Positions 23,368 to 30,386 of a stretch of DNA of 30,386 nucleotides are shown here, in pieces. Under the pieces are notes generated by a model that was not told the DNA's origin, did not search any database, and worked only from the letters and a program-made list of their open reading frames with translations. Each line of letters opens with the position of its first letter. The first letter of the stretch is position 1. This DNA is from an uncultured Clostridia bacterium (GTDB taxonomy: Bacteria; Bacillota; Clostridia; Christensenellales; UBA1242), in contig CAKVHA010000012.1 in the NCBI GenBank assembly GCA_934747775.1, forward strand, positions 1-30,386, in the 5' to 3' direction. Position numbers and translations under genes: made by a program.

Positions 23368-23862
23368 TTATAATTTTAATCCTTTTAATTCGGTTTTTAG
23401 TAAATCTGTGGTTTGTTGTATTTTTTCAAAGGTTTCTGGGGTTTTTAAGCTTAGTTTTGCGTAGTCAAAAAGCTCTGCAATGTGTTTTGTAGGGTTTCCA
23501 AATTTTGCTTTCATCCACTGGTGCCTTGGCATAAGCCAAATGTGCAAGTGACTTGTTGGTTTTTCTTCAAAAATCACGTTGTAGTTGTCGCAAACGCCGT
23601 GTTTTTCTAGCACTTTTATTGTTTCGTTTGTAAGTTTAAACATCGCATTTCGTTCGGTGTCTGTTAGTTCGGTTAGTCTTTCAACGTGCCTTTTAGGGGT
23701 TATTACAAAAAAGCCCACAATTGGCAGTTCCCAATCTTGCGAAAGTGTAAACATATCGTTTTCAAAAGCCATTCCCGCTGGCAAGCAAAACTTGTGCGCC
23801 ACGTAATCGCAACTTAGACACTCGCCCGTCTTAGCAATCTCATTTCCCGCATAGTCTATCAT
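23368..23862 (-). CDS. HIT-family protein
   Basis: HIT proteins are nucleotide hydrolases or transferases that use a histidine triad. The motif here is SHLHIWLMPRHQWM (about residues 104-117): the first two histidines, including the catalytic middle one, are present, but Trp replaces the third. An N-terminal CLSCDYVAHKFC (15-26) could bind zinc, as CxxC does in many HIT proteins. VGFFVITPKRHVERLTEL matches the conserved strand and helix before the motif. Length of 164 residues is slightly long because of a C-terminal extension. AGGAG lies seven bases before the ATG, inside the end of the upstream hydrolase frame, so the two genes are coupled. The exact substrate cannot be told. Confidence 0.88.
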   Translation of the reverse strand: MIDYAGNEIAKTGECLSCDYVAHKFCLPAGMAFENDMFTLSQDWELPIVGFFVITPKRHVERLTELTDTERNAMFKLTNETIKVLEKHGVCDNYNVIFEEKPTSHLHIWLMPRHQWMKAKFGNPTKHIAELFDYAKLSLKTPETFEKIQQTTDLLKTELKGLKL

Positions 23863-23863
23863 A

Positions 23864-24594
23864 TTACATCTCCTTTACAATCTCAATTATTCTGTTCCAC
23901 GACTCGTCGGTTTTTAGACAATGGCCGTCGTTTAAGTACTCACAGTCGCATTTTGTTAGTTCCGCAAAGTCTTTTAGGTCTTGCTTTAAAATAAGGTCGT
24001 CATTAGTGCCTTAATTAATTTTATTGGCACATTCATTTTGTAGTTTAGTTTAAACAAGTCGTTTTCATTTAAGTCGTCTAAAAACCTTTTGCTTAAGTAC
24101 TTATTTAAGCTACTTTTCATAGGAACAACCGCATCAGATTTTAGCTGGTTATATTTAAAGTCTTTTAGTTGTTCTAGGGTTTTTAGCATTTTTACGGCTG
24201 GGTTTACAAGCACTATCCCTTTTAGGTTTTTATACACATTTTTTGAAATTGCCACCATTGCCCTATATCCACCGTAGCTAATTGCGTAAAAATACAACGG
24301 AACACCGCTAAACTGGCTTTCAAGATATTTCACAACGTACGAAATTTCTTGTATAACAAGGTCTAGCGTCATATCTATGGCATTTACTTCGCTCTCGCCG
24401 TGACCTGCCGAATCGAACGAGCAAACCAATATTTTTTCTTCGCCAGGCAATCTCTTTTTAAGTTTCGAAAATCCGTCGCCCCACAAATCGCCATTAAAGC
24501 CATGCAAACACAAAACAATCTTTTTGGGGCTCTCCACCCCATTGCTATAAAGCTTTATATTGTGTCCGCCCGATTTCACATCAACTATTTTCAT
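23864..24594 (-). pseudogene. Alpha/beta hydrolase with a single-base frameshift
   Basis: The first 190 residues or so show the alpha/beta hydrolase fold: VLCLHGFNGD, the FDSAGHGES loop, and the nucleophile elbow YAISYGGYRA, where Ala replaces the usual first Gly. The frame then stops early at 23986 with KLIKALMTTLF. Moving one frame at about 24011-24020 gives GTNDDLILKQDLKDF, followed by the catalytic-His-like EYLNDGHCLKTDESW, and a stop at 23864-23866, two bases before the HIT gene. A one-base loss within AATTAATTAAGG therefore separates the serine from the acid and histidine. Without it the protein would be about 243 residues, normal for the family. The shift may be real or a sequencing error. 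GGGG lies three bases before the ATG. Confidence 0.82.
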
Positions 24595-24653
24595 ATTCCC
24601 CTTCCGCTTTAGATGTTTCTAAACTGTTCCACTCACAACCTTTTCAATGTTTA

Positions 24654-24681
24654 ATTATATCACATTTCGCCACATTATCAA
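24654..24681 (-). promoter_or_regulatory. Promoter of the hydrolase-HIT operon
   Basis: TTGATA (24681-24676), a 16-base spacer ending TGTGA, and a perfect TATAAT (24659-24654). It lies just past the ftsW terminator, making the hydrolase-HIT pair independent of the cell wall operon. Confidence 0.75.
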
Positions 24682-24683
24682 AG

Positions 24684-24717
24684 CAAAAAAAGCAAGAGTT
24701 GTTACCCCTTGCTTTTT
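24684..24717 (-). terminator. Terminator after ftsW, end of the cell wall operon
   Basis: A 10-bp stem AAAAAGCAAG (24687-24696) / CTTGCTTTTT (24708-24717) is followed on the minus strand by a T-rich tract. It lies five bases after the ftsW stop codon. Confidence 0.85.
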
Positions 24718-24721
24718 CCAA

Positions 24722-25876
24722 TTACCAACCTTGCATAATCTTTTTATTGCTAGACTTTTTATGTAACTTTAGTGGTGTAAGTTTATATGAAAGTTTCTCA
24801 TTGTTTGCAACATTAAACAAAATTCCCATTGCAGCCATAAACATAATAAGGCTTGTGCCGCCTGCCGATATAAACGGAAGCGGAATGCCAGTTGGTGGTA
24901 TTGAGCCAGTGACCACTGCAATGTTAATTAGCAGCTGCGCGCTAAGTACCGCGGTTATGCCAAAACTTAAATACGCCCCAAGTCTATCGTCGGCGTGAGC
25001 GGCAACCGATATTCCTTCTTTAATTAGTAGCAAATACACCACGCACAATATCACACAACCCACAAACCCCAACTCTTCGCCTATTATGGAAAATATAAAA
25101 TCACTTTCACTAAACGGCAAAAACAAAAACTTTTGACGACTGTTAAATAGCCCCACTCCCCAAAATCCGCCAGAACCCAGCGAGTACAACGATTGGATTA
25201 ATTGAAAACCTTCTTCCTTAGGGTTTGCCCACGGATTTAAAAACGCGGTCAATCTTTGAAGTCTATACGGCTCAATTATAATTAGCAACGGCACCAACAT
25301 TAACGCCGGAATAGCAATTAAAACAAAATGCTTTAATTTAATTCCGCCCACAAAAAGCATAGCAATCATAACTATACCCACACAAAGCGTAACACTTAAG
25401 TTGGGCTCAAGCAAAATTAACATACAAACACAGCCGCCCGAAATCAACACCGGCAACAAACCTTTAAAGGTTTTCATCTTGTTAAAGTTTTTACTCATAT
25501 AACACGCGGCAAAAATTACAAAACCAAATTTTGCTACTTCGCTACTTTGAATTGTAAACGCTCCAAATCCAACCCAACGCCTAGCACCGTTTGATGTTAC
25601 GCCAATATGCGGAACAAATACCAAAGCTAGTAGCACCACCGATGTGATTATAATAACCCACCTAAATTTATAAAACTTGTGATAATCAAATCTACTAAAA
25701 AACACAAACAATACTAGACCAACTAAAAAACCAACCGCCTGCTTTTTTACAAACAAAAATGAGTCGCCATATTTTACATTACTAGCATAGCTGCTTGCAC
25801 TATAAATCATTAAAAGTCCAAACAAACTTAGCAGTATCATATATACAAAAATTTTTTTATGTTTTAATTTTTTCAT
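24722..25876 (-). CDS. ftsW: FtsW/SpoVE-type peptidoglycan glycosyltransferase (SEDS family)
   Basis: SEDS proteins polymerise lipid II into glycan strands together with a class B PBP, here probably the spoVD-like protein upstream in the same operon. About ten membrane segments are visible. Motifs include NGARRWVGFG, QSSEVAKFG, PNLSVTL, YRLQRLTAFLNPWA, GFQLIQSLYSLGSGGFWGVG and ESDFIFSIIGEELG, whose Asp matches the essential residue of FtsW/RodA, and PPTGIPLPFISAGG. Length (384 residues) is normal. The start codon follows the murD stop by one base with no strong ribosome binding site, so it is probably coupled. Whether it serves vegetative division, spore cortex or both cannot be told. No murG follows. 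Confidence 0.94.
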   Translation of the reverse strand: MKKLKHKKIFVYMILLSLFGLLMIYSASSYASNVKYGDSFLFVKKQAVGFLVGLVLFVFFSRFDYHKFYKFRWVIIITSVVLLALVFVPHIGVTSNGARRWVGFGAFTIQSSEVAKFGFVIFAACYMSKNFNKMKTFKGLLPVLISGGCVCMLILLEPNLSVTLCVGIVMIAMLFVGGIKLKHFVLIAIPALMLVPLLIIIEPYRLQRLTAFLNPWANPKEEGFQLIQSLYSLGSGGFWGVGLFNSRQKFLFLPFSESDFIFSIIGEELGFVGCVILCVVYLLLIKEGISVAAHADDRLGAYLSFGITAVLSAQLLINIAVVTGSIPPTGIPLPFISAGGTSLIMFMAAMGILFNVANNEKLSYKLTPLKLHKKSSNKKIMQGW

Positions 25877-25877
25877 T

Positions 25878-27161
25878 TCATTTTACCAATTTTTTAACTA
25901 AATTTTGAAAAAATTCACCCCTTTTATCATACCCCGAAAACTCGTCGAAACTGGCACAAGCTGGCGATAATAATACAATATTACAAGAGTTATTGTCAGC
26001 AACTACATAGTTTATGGCAATTTCTAGCGTTTTAAAACACATTACATTTTTTTTACATTTTTTACAAGTTCTATAAATTTTTCTTCCACATTTACCAAAA
26101 CACACTATTTTTTCAATATTGTTTGGAAGTTTTAAAACAAAGTTTTTCCAATTAAATCCCTTATCCAATCCACCCAACATTAGCAGTACTTTTCCGTCAA
26201 ATTGCTCTAATGCTTTTAGTGTTGCATTAGGGTTTGTGGCCTTGCTATCATCATAAAAACTCACACCATTATGTGTTAAAAACTTTTCTAATCTATGTGG
26301 TATTTTAGAATCTATTTCAATTTCATTAATCACTTTTAAGTCAACATCTAATACAGTTAACACACTAGCCAAGGCTAAAATATTATCCGAATAAGTGTAG
26401 TTTAAAATGTCCTTATTAAGTTTTAAAAGTTGTTTTTTGCCATAACATAATTTGTCTTTATTAATATTAAACCCATTTTTATCGTTAAATAAAATCTTTT
26501 TGCCAGACACTTCATCTTTCATTTTTAAACAGTTTTTATCTGCCGCATTTAACACAACATAGTCGGTTGTGTCACAATTTTTAAATATTGATTTTTTTAC
26601 ATTTATGTAATTTTCAACTGTTTTATGGCGGTCAATATGGTCTTCATCTACATTTAATAAAACTGATACATAAGGCGCAAATTTATCTGTGCTTTCAAGC
26701 TGAAACGAGCTCACTTCACACACAATATAATCTAAATCTTTTTTATATGCACAAGTTAGCGGAATACCAATATTGCCATATTCACCTGTTTTATAACCTG
26801 CTTTTTGCAACACAAGGTTTATAAGATGTGTAGTTGTTGTTTTGCCATTTGTGCCAGTCACCGCAATAACTTCGGCACTTGTAAACCAAAAACCAAATTC
26901 AAGTTCGCCAATAACTTTTATACCAAGCCTTTCAGCAAGCTTTATATATTTGTTGTGAATACTCACCGCTGGCGAAATTACAATAAGGTCAAATTGTTTT
27001 AGTGTTTTCTCATTAAGTTTTGCAACATAATTTCCACCATCAACTTTTAAATCTTTATCGTAAATTTTATAACTAACTCCAATATCCTTTAAAACATCTT
27101 CAACTGCTCTACCACTTTTTTCATATCCGTAAATTAAAACATTTTTATAATCAAATTCCAT
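25878..27161 (-). CDS. murD: UDP-N-acetylmuramoyl-L-alanine--D-glutamate ligase MurD
   Basis: MurD adds D-glutamate to UDP-MurNAc-L-Ala using ATP in the cytosol. The N-terminal nucleotide-sugar domain has YGYEKSGRAVEDVL, the ATP loop VTGTNGKTTTTH is at residues 101-112, and the central domain has EVSSFQLES and LNVDEDHIDRH. The C-terminal domain shows FYDDSKATNPNATLKAL, MLGGLDKGFNW and LLSPACASFDEFSGYDKRGEFF, all typical of MurD. The length of 427 residues is slightly below average (about 450). It lies between mraY (9-base gap) and ftsW (1-base gap). Confidence 0.96.
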   Translation of the reverse strand: MEFDYKNVLIYGYEKSGRAVEDVLKDIGVSYKIYDKDLKVDGGNYVAKLNEKTLKQFDLIVISPAVSIHNKYIKLAERLGIKVIGELEFGFWFTSAEVIAVTGTNGKTTTTHLINLVLQKAGYKTGEYGNIGIPLTCAYKKDLDYIVCEVSSFQLESTDKFAPYVSVLLNVDEDHIDRHKTVENYINVKKSIFKNCDTTDYVVLNAADKNCLKMKDEVSGKKILFNDKNGFNINKDKLCYGKKQLLKLNKDILNYTYSDNILALASVLTVLDVDLKVINEIEIDSKIPHRLEKFLTHNGVSFYDDSKATNPNATLKALEQFDGKVLLMLGGLDKGFNWKNFVLKLPNNIEKIVCFGKCGRKIYRTCKKCKKNVMCFKTLEIAINYVVADNNSCNIVLLSPACASFDEFSGYDKRGEFFQNLVKKLVK

Positions 27162-27170
27162 ACCCCCTCC

Positions 27171-28154
27171 CTAAAAAATGATTATTGTAACAAACAGCAT
27201 AATTGTGCTTATTGCTATATAACAAAACACAATTTTTGTTTCTTTAACACCGCTTTGCTCAAAATGATGGTGTAGCGGCGCCATTTTAAATATTCGCTTG
27301 TGAGTAAGTTTGTAGTACCCCACCTGCAAAACAACCGAAAGTGTATTTAAGACAAACATAATTCCCACCGTAAACATAAGCAAATACAAATTAGAAAAAG
27401 TGAGAACACTTGCTAAAAATCCGCCAAGAGCCAATGACCCTGTATCACCCATAAACACACTAGCAGGACTCCAATTGTAAACCAAATATCCAAGCAAAGC
27501 ACCACACAAAGCAAAACACAATTTTACAATTGACGCATATTCTTCTGCTGGCGCTGCAAGCATTCCACTAGCGGATATCACTCCCAATACAAGCGCCACC
27601 GTTAAAACATTTACAAAACTCACACCACCAGCTAGTCCATCTAAACCGTCTGTAAGATTAACACTATTGGTAACAGCCACAAAAAATATTATTACAAATG
27701 GAATAATCCACCACCCAATATCAAGTTGTTTTAATGCAAACGGCAAAATAATTGAATTGCTTACCATTCCAGACCTGTACACAAAAATCGCAATAATAAT
27801 TGCTATACCAAACTGACCAATAAATTTTTGATACGGCTTTAATCCTTCATTATGTTTTAGCTTTATTTTTAAAAAGTCATCTAAAAATCCAAGTAGTCCA
27901 TAAGAAAAAGTTACAAGCAGAACAATTGACGCAAGCCGTGAACTTTTTCCAAAAGTCACAAAAAAACAAATTAGCAGTGACATTAGAAAAATTATTCCGC
28001 CCATTGTGGGTGTTCCTTGTTTTGACATATGCTTGTCTACATACGACAAAATATTTTGACCACATTTAAGTTTGGTTATAAACTTTATAATTAAGGGCGC
28101 AATTATTATTGAAATTAAAAACCCTAAAATAAAAATCCAATACTTATCCAACAT
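27171..28154 (-). CDS. mraY: Phospho-N-acetylmuramoyl-pentapeptide transferase MraY
   Basis: MraY moves phospho-MurNAc-pentapeptide onto undecaprenyl phosphate to form lipid I at the inner face of the membrane. About ten membrane segments are present. Conserved motifs are QGTPTMGGI, DDFLKI (with the Mg-binding Asp pair), NSVNLTDGLDGLAGG, SPASVFMGDTGSLALGG and MAPLHHHFE. At 327 residues it is of normal size. Its start overlaps the end of murE by 11 bases. murF, often found between murE and mraY, is absent. Confidence 0.97.
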   Translation of the reverse strand: MLDKYWIFILGFLISIIIAPLIIKFITKLKCGQNILSYVDKHMSKQGTPTMGGIIFLMSLLICFFVTFGKSSRLASIVLLVTFSYGLLGFLDDFLKIKLKHNEGLKPYQKFIGQFGIAIIIAIFVYRSGMVSNSIILPFALKQLDIGWWIIPFVIIFFVAVTNSVNLTDGLDGLAGGVSFVNVLTVALVLGVISASGMLAAPAEEYASIVKLCFALCGALLGYLVYNWSPASVFMGDTGSLALGGFLASVLTFSNLYLLMFTVGIMFVLNTLSVVLQVGYYKLTHKRIFKMAPLHHHFEQSGVKETKIVFCYIAISTIMLFVTIIIF

Positions 28155-29580
28155 TATCCCTTTTTTGATATTCTTTTACAAGATTTATTTCCGAATATTC
28201 CACATCGCCATTTGCAGTTTTCTGAACAGTTTCAGCACCTTTTCCAAGCAACAACAACGTATCATTTTTATCTAGCAAATTTATTCCAAACTCCACAGCT
28301 TTAGCCCTATCTTCAATTTTTGCATAGTACTTAGTTATGCCAATTTCCCTAAACATTTTGTCAAAATCTTTATCACTTAAATTATCCGATGTAATTATGG
28401 CAAAATCACTGTATTTTTCGACAATATCGCCCATTTGTTTGCGCTTTTCGGAATTTGAATACCCCACACACCCAAAAAGTGTAATAATTCTGCCTTTTCT
28501 TAAAGTTTTAACAAGACTTAAAACTTTATTAAATCCATCTGGCGTGTGCGCATAATCAACAATAACTTTATTGTTGTTTTTAAAATCAAACACTTCCCAT
28601 CTACCGTCCACTTTTTTTAAGTTTTGTAGCGTTTTTACCACACTTATTGTTGGAATATTTAAAATTTTCGCAACGGTATTTGCCGCTAAAATGTTATATA
28701 CATTATAAACTCCCACAAAGTTGCTATTCACTTCAAAAACTTCGTCTAGCACATTACAAACAAAATTACTTTTTGTTAGCGTCATATTTATGTTAATAGC
28801 AAACGTGTCACTTGGATTGTAAATTCCGTAAGTTATACAACTTATATTGTGTAAAATTCGTACTGCATTTTCGTCGTCGGAATTAACAATAATTTTTGCA
28901 TTTTTATGGCTTAAAATATAGTTTATTTTAGTGTTTGCATAGTACTTAAAATCGCCAAAAAAATCTAGGTGTTCAGGCGTAATATTTGTATACACTATTA
29001 TATCGGGATTAATTCCTTCAACTTTGTTATAGTATATAGCCTGCGCGCTAATTTCCATTACACAATACTCTACATTTAGTAGCACCATTTGCTCAAAAAT
29101 GTAATGCAATTCTATAGGATCTGGCGTAGTAAGAAAACTAGGCAAATTAAGGTCGTTAATAAGTACTCCATTTGTGCCAACAAGCCCCACGCTATGTCCC
29201 GCATCTTTTAAGATGTTGTAAATTATTGTGGCAGTTGTTGTTTTACCATTTGTTCCAACAATTCCAACAATTTTTAGTTTTTCATCGGATTTATGAAAAT
29301 AACTTTTAGCGATAAGCGCCATTGCTTTTCTGCAGTTTTCTACCAATATTTGTGGGCAATCAATTCCTTCAATCTCATTTTCACAAACAACCGCAACTGC
29401 ACCATTTTTTACTGCTTCTAGTGCAAAGTTTTCGCCATTATAATTATTACCTTGGATAGCAAAAAACAAACTATTTTTCTCAACTTCTTGCGAATTTATG
29501 GCAAGACTAGAAATATTAATGTTTTTAAAATTTACTAGTTTTTTTGTTTCTACACTGCCCAACAACTTAACCAATTTCAT
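28144..29580 (-). CDS. murE: UDP-MurNAc-tripeptide synthetase, MurE family, with unusual specificity motif
   Basis: MurE adds the third stem amino acid to UDP-MurNAc-L-Ala-D-Glu. The ATG at 29580 is chosen because AAGGAG lies seven bases upstream. The ATG at 29586 is too close. Residues 109-115 are the ATP loop GTNGKTT, with TTPDP after residue 150 and VDYAHTPDGF around 341-350. Several signature positions differ: DNLS (399-402) replaces DNPR, which marks diaminopimelate-adding enzymes; GKGAE replaces GKGHE; TPEHLDFFG stands for TRDHLDYHG; and GCVGYSNSEKR for GCGGxRDxxKR. The residue added therefore cannot be assumed to be diaminopimelate. Length (478 residues) and position between spoVD and mraY are normal. 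A MurE paralog with another role is less likely given its place. Confidence 0.92.
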   Translation of the reverse strand: MKLVKLLGSVETKKLVNFKNINISSLAINSQEVEKNSLFFAIQGNNYNGENFALEAVKNGAVAVVCENEIEGIDCPQILVENCRKAMALIAKSYFHKSDEKLKIVGIVGTNGKTTTATIIYNILKDAGHSVGLVGTNGVLINDLNLPSFLTTPDPIELHYIFEQMVLLNVEYCVMEISAQAIYYNKVEGINPDIIVYTNITPEHLDFFGDFKYYANTKINYILSHKNAKIIVNSDDENAVRILHNISCITYGIYNPSDTFAININMTLTKSNFVCNVLDEVFEVNSNFVGVYNVYNILAANTVAKILNIPTISVVKTLQNLKKVDGRWEVFDFKNNNKVIVDYAHTPDGFNKVLSLVKTLRKGRIITLFGCVGYSNSEKRKQMGDIVEKYSDFAIITSDNLSDKDFDKMFREIGITKYYAKIEDRAKAVEFGINLLDKNDTLLLLGKGAETVQKTANGDVEYSEINLVKEYQKRDNVG

Positions 29581-29594
29581 ACACATTCTCCTTG

Positions 29595-30386
29595 TTATGT
29601 AGTAAGGATTACAATCGAATTTTTAGACACCAAAGTGCCCGCCGGTAAAAACTGCTCGGTCACTTCTTTTCCTTCGCCTTCAACTTCAACATACAACCCA
29701 AGCTGCTGCATGATAAAAACCGCCTTGTTTATTTCCATTCCAACAACATTTGGAAGCTCAATATTTTTCTCCACACGTTTTAAATCTTCGTCTAAATTGT
29801 TTGGCGGATAATTTTTGTATTCAATAATGTTTTCAATGACCTGCTTTGCATAAGGCGTTGCAACTACGCTGCCATAATAACTGCTTCCGCTTGGTTCATC
29901 AGCCAAAATTAGTATCACATAATCTGGGCTATCCGCTGGGAAAGTTCCCACAAACGAAGCTATATATTTCCCTGAAATACGGCCGTTTTCATACTTTTGC
30001 GTAGTACCTGTTTTGCCACCAACGCGGTAGCCCGGTATAAACGCATTAAACCCACTATACTGTTTCACCACCGCTTCAACCATAGTTTTCATAATATCGC
30101 TTGTCGACTTCGATACGGTAGTGTTTAGCACTGTTGGCGATTTTGAATAGATTTCCACTCCCTGACTATCGGAGATTGACTTTACAAAATATGGTTGCAT
30201 CAATTTTCCGCCATTTATCACACTGCAAAACGCCGTTACAAGCTGCAACGGACTAACCGCAACCGCCTGCCCAAACCCCATACGTGCAACATCAACCGTT
30301 TTTGCACTAGCCTTGTTCATCAAAATTCCACCAGCCTCACCCATAAAATCCACACCAAGCGGACTGCCCAAATGATATGTTTTAAA
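29595..30386 (-). CDS. spoVD: SpoVD/FtsI-type class B penicillin-binding protein, C-terminal part
   Basis: This is the last 263 codons of a class B PBP whose 5' end lies beyond the right edge. The frame is open to base 30386. The part seen covers the end of the transpeptidase domain: VARMGFGQAVAVSPLQLVTA, the KTG box in YRVGGKTGTTQ near 30014, and FVGTFPADSPDYVILILADEP. A single PASTA-like domain (LPNVVGMEINKAVFIMQQLG to the end) follows. One PASTA domain and a place before murE fit SpoVD, which cross-links spore peptidoglycan. A vegetative FtsI/Pbp2B role is also possible. The SxxK and SxN boxes are outside the window. murE follows after a short gap. Confidence 0.92.
   Translation of the reverse strand, partial: FKTYHLGSPLGVDFMGEAGGILMNKASAKTVDVARMGFGQAVAVSPLQLVTAFCSVINGGKLMQPYFVKSISDSQGVEIYSKSPTVLNTTVSKSTSDIMKTMVEAVVKQYSGFNAFIPGYRVGGKTGTTQKYENGRISGKYIASFVGTFPADSPDYVILILADEPSGSSYYGSVVATPYAKQVIENIIEYKNYPPNNLDEDLKRVEKNIELPNVVGMEINKAVFIMQQLGLYVEVEGEGKEVTEQFLPAGTLVSKNSIVILTT

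Noticed and set aside
28410..28425. Spo0A-box-like TTTTTCGACAAT
   Set aside because: It lies within murE coding sequence, far from any promoter, and is explained by codons for Glu-Lys-Tyr.

Overview
The window reads as a low-GC Firmicute of the class Clostridia. It carries SpoIIGA, a SigE-type sigma factor with a pro-sequence, and SigG next to ftsA-ftsZ, an arrangement known from endospore formers. Base composition is AT-rich, genes are tightly packed and ribosome binding sites are AGGAG-like. Species cannot be named from the sequence alone. Nearly all genes lie on the minus strand. The exceptions are two short plus-strand units (4465-5078 and 12505-12870).

Layout from left to right. (1) 1-299 is the 5' end of a 23S rRNA gene read leftwards. 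It is preceded by its own strong promoter with an A-tract UP element and by protein genes, with no 16S or tRNA. (2) 852-3631 holds an unknown small protein and a HelD-type RNA polymerase-associated helicase. (3) 3916-5078 is a small regulatory island: two tandem XRE repressor-like proteins, a divergent promoter overlapped by three related 16-bp operator-like sites, and two small two-helix membrane proteins that look like paralogs. (4) 5101-12312 is the right half of a division/sporulation cluster: murA, ftsQ, ftsA, ftsZ, spoIIGA, sigE, sigG in order of transcription, broken into several units by terminators and promoters. (5) 12505-24594 is an accessory block between the two halves of the division and cell wall cluster. 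It contains two orphan genes that converge on one terminator, a cysteine desulfurase / flavin-fold protein / ferredoxin-thioredoxin-fold operon with an 11-G tract, a giant membrane-anchored subtilisin-like protease with about 20 MBG-like repeats, a HIT protein, and a frameshifted alpha/beta hydrolase. (6) 24722-30386 is the left half of the cluster: spoVD-like PBP (5' end outside the window), murE, mraY, murD and ftsW/spoVE, probably one operon ending at the terminator after ftsW.

How the parts fit. MurE, MraY, MurD and MurA make the peptidoglycan precursor. FtsW/SpoVE and the PBP polymerise and cross-link it. FtsQ, FtsA and FtsZ place the septum. SpoIIGA would process pro-SigE in the mother cell, and SigG would act in the forespore. 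murF, murG, murB and murC, which often sit in this cluster, are not in the window.

The most notable observations are the apparently unlinked 23S gene with its own promoter, the poly-G tract that puts a gene start out of frame, the giant repeat protease inside the split cluster, the three-operator divergent island, an FtsA that ends without a membrane-targeting helix, and a divergent MurE specificity motif.
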